From: a virus
IMG/VR virus record: IMGVR_UViG_3300032278_004271
Location: 1-30,754 of that record
Direction: 5' to 3' (one strand)
DNA: 30,754 nucleotides
Each line of letters opens with the position of its first letter. Position 1 is the first letter of the stretch. The notes below the pieces were generated by a model. That model made no database searches, was not told the origin of the DNA, and saw only the letters and a program-made list of their open reading frames with translations. Of the stretch, positions 30,545 through 30,754 are shown in pieces. Made by a program: the position numbers and the translations under genes.

Positions 30545-30754
30545 ATGGCGTTCGCGCAAATTACGGAAGAAGGTACCGGTGACGTCTACATCATCAACAC
30601 GGATGACATCACCATCGTCACACCGAAAGAGGGTAACAACTGGGCAACCGGGTGCTACGTCACGTTGAGAGATGGCGCGAGTAGGTACAGCGGCTTTTAC
30701 CTGAATGGCCGGGAAACGGAGCTTCTGGTGACCGTCCTGAAACGCTGCGGTTGA
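30545..30754 (+). CDS. Small hypothetical protein
   Basis: 69 aa from ATG at 30545, with AAGGA (30531-30535) nine bases upstream; ATG at 30536, which overlaps the integrase stop, would add three residues but is too close to the ribosome binding site. The protein looks compact and strand-rich: FAQITEEGTGDVYIINTDDITIVTP, then CYVTLRDGASRYSGFYLNGRETELLVTVLKRCG. No family recognised. It is the last gene in the window and directly follows int; the attachment site is probably to its right, out of view. Confidence 0.6.
   Translation: MAFAQITEEGTGDVYIINTDDITIVTPKEGNNWATGCYVTLRDGASRYSGFYLNGRETELLVTVLKRCG

Noticed and set aside
1-30754. A linear plasmid-prophage with protelomerase, as in VHML and phiHAP-1, suggested by the tail genes
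   Set aside because: No protelomerase or long telomere palindrome is seen, and a complete P2-type integrase is present.

Overview
The window is nearly all of one temperate, contractile-tailed (myovirus) prophage of the P2 kind in a high-GC Gammaproteobacterium, most likely a Pseudomonas. The head genes match the P2 set (Q, P, O, N, M, L, R, S) in order and size, and the integrase starts and ends like P2 Int. The tail genes (DUF2586 sheath, DUF2597 tube, DUF2590 baseplate protein) are of the kind found in VHML-like phages, so the virion is a mosaic. No tRNA, rRNA, CRISPR array or insertion sequence is visible.

Layout. 1-489 (-): an ImmA/IrrE-type metalloprotease, with a dyad-rich control region (490-666). 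667-7051 (-): spike (V), hub (D-like), two less clear baseplate/tail proteins, fibre chaperone, fibre, tail protein I. 7163-11024 (-): baseplate J, DUF2590 protein, tape measure, and a tail assembly chaperone with a probable -1 frameshift. 11021-12433 (-): lysis genes (small membrane protein, DUF1353 protein, lipoprotein, M15 endolysin) and a DksA-like zinc finger. 12433-18345 (-): tube, sheath, S, R, L, M, N, O. 18507-21327 (+): terminase P and portal Q, divergent from O. 21415-22196 (+): DUF4177 protein, a YidD homologue and an Ogr/Delta-like late activator. 22160-25825 (-): eleven small early genes of unknown function. 25826-26261: non-coding iteron cluster, the best origin candidate. 26262-28919 (-): primase-helicase. 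28930-29163 (-): Cox-like regulator, divergent from a repressor (29252, +) that is followed at once by the integrase (29496-30539) and a small unknown gene.

How it works together. The repressor/Cox switch at 29164-29251 would choose between lysogeny and lytic growth. Lytic transcription leftward through Cox gives the primase-helicase, which probably acts on the GGAACA iterons just downstream of its gene, then the small early genes. The Ogr-like protein would then turn on the divergent late operons at 18346-18506 and so capsid, tail and lysis. ATGA, GTGA and TTGA start-stop overlaps couple translation along the late operon. A 15-base motif of the switch recurs beside immA with one mismatch, and a shorter related motif lies before the DUF4177-yidD-ogr group, so all three may be under the same regulator. 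If the prophage ends lie just outside the window, excision would bring immA close to the integrase end.

Most notable: the iteron array, the phage-borne YidD behind a hairpin-masked ribosome binding site, the shared operator motif, and duplicated gene-junction sequences in the early cluster. All family calls come from reading motifs, lengths and order; no database was searched.
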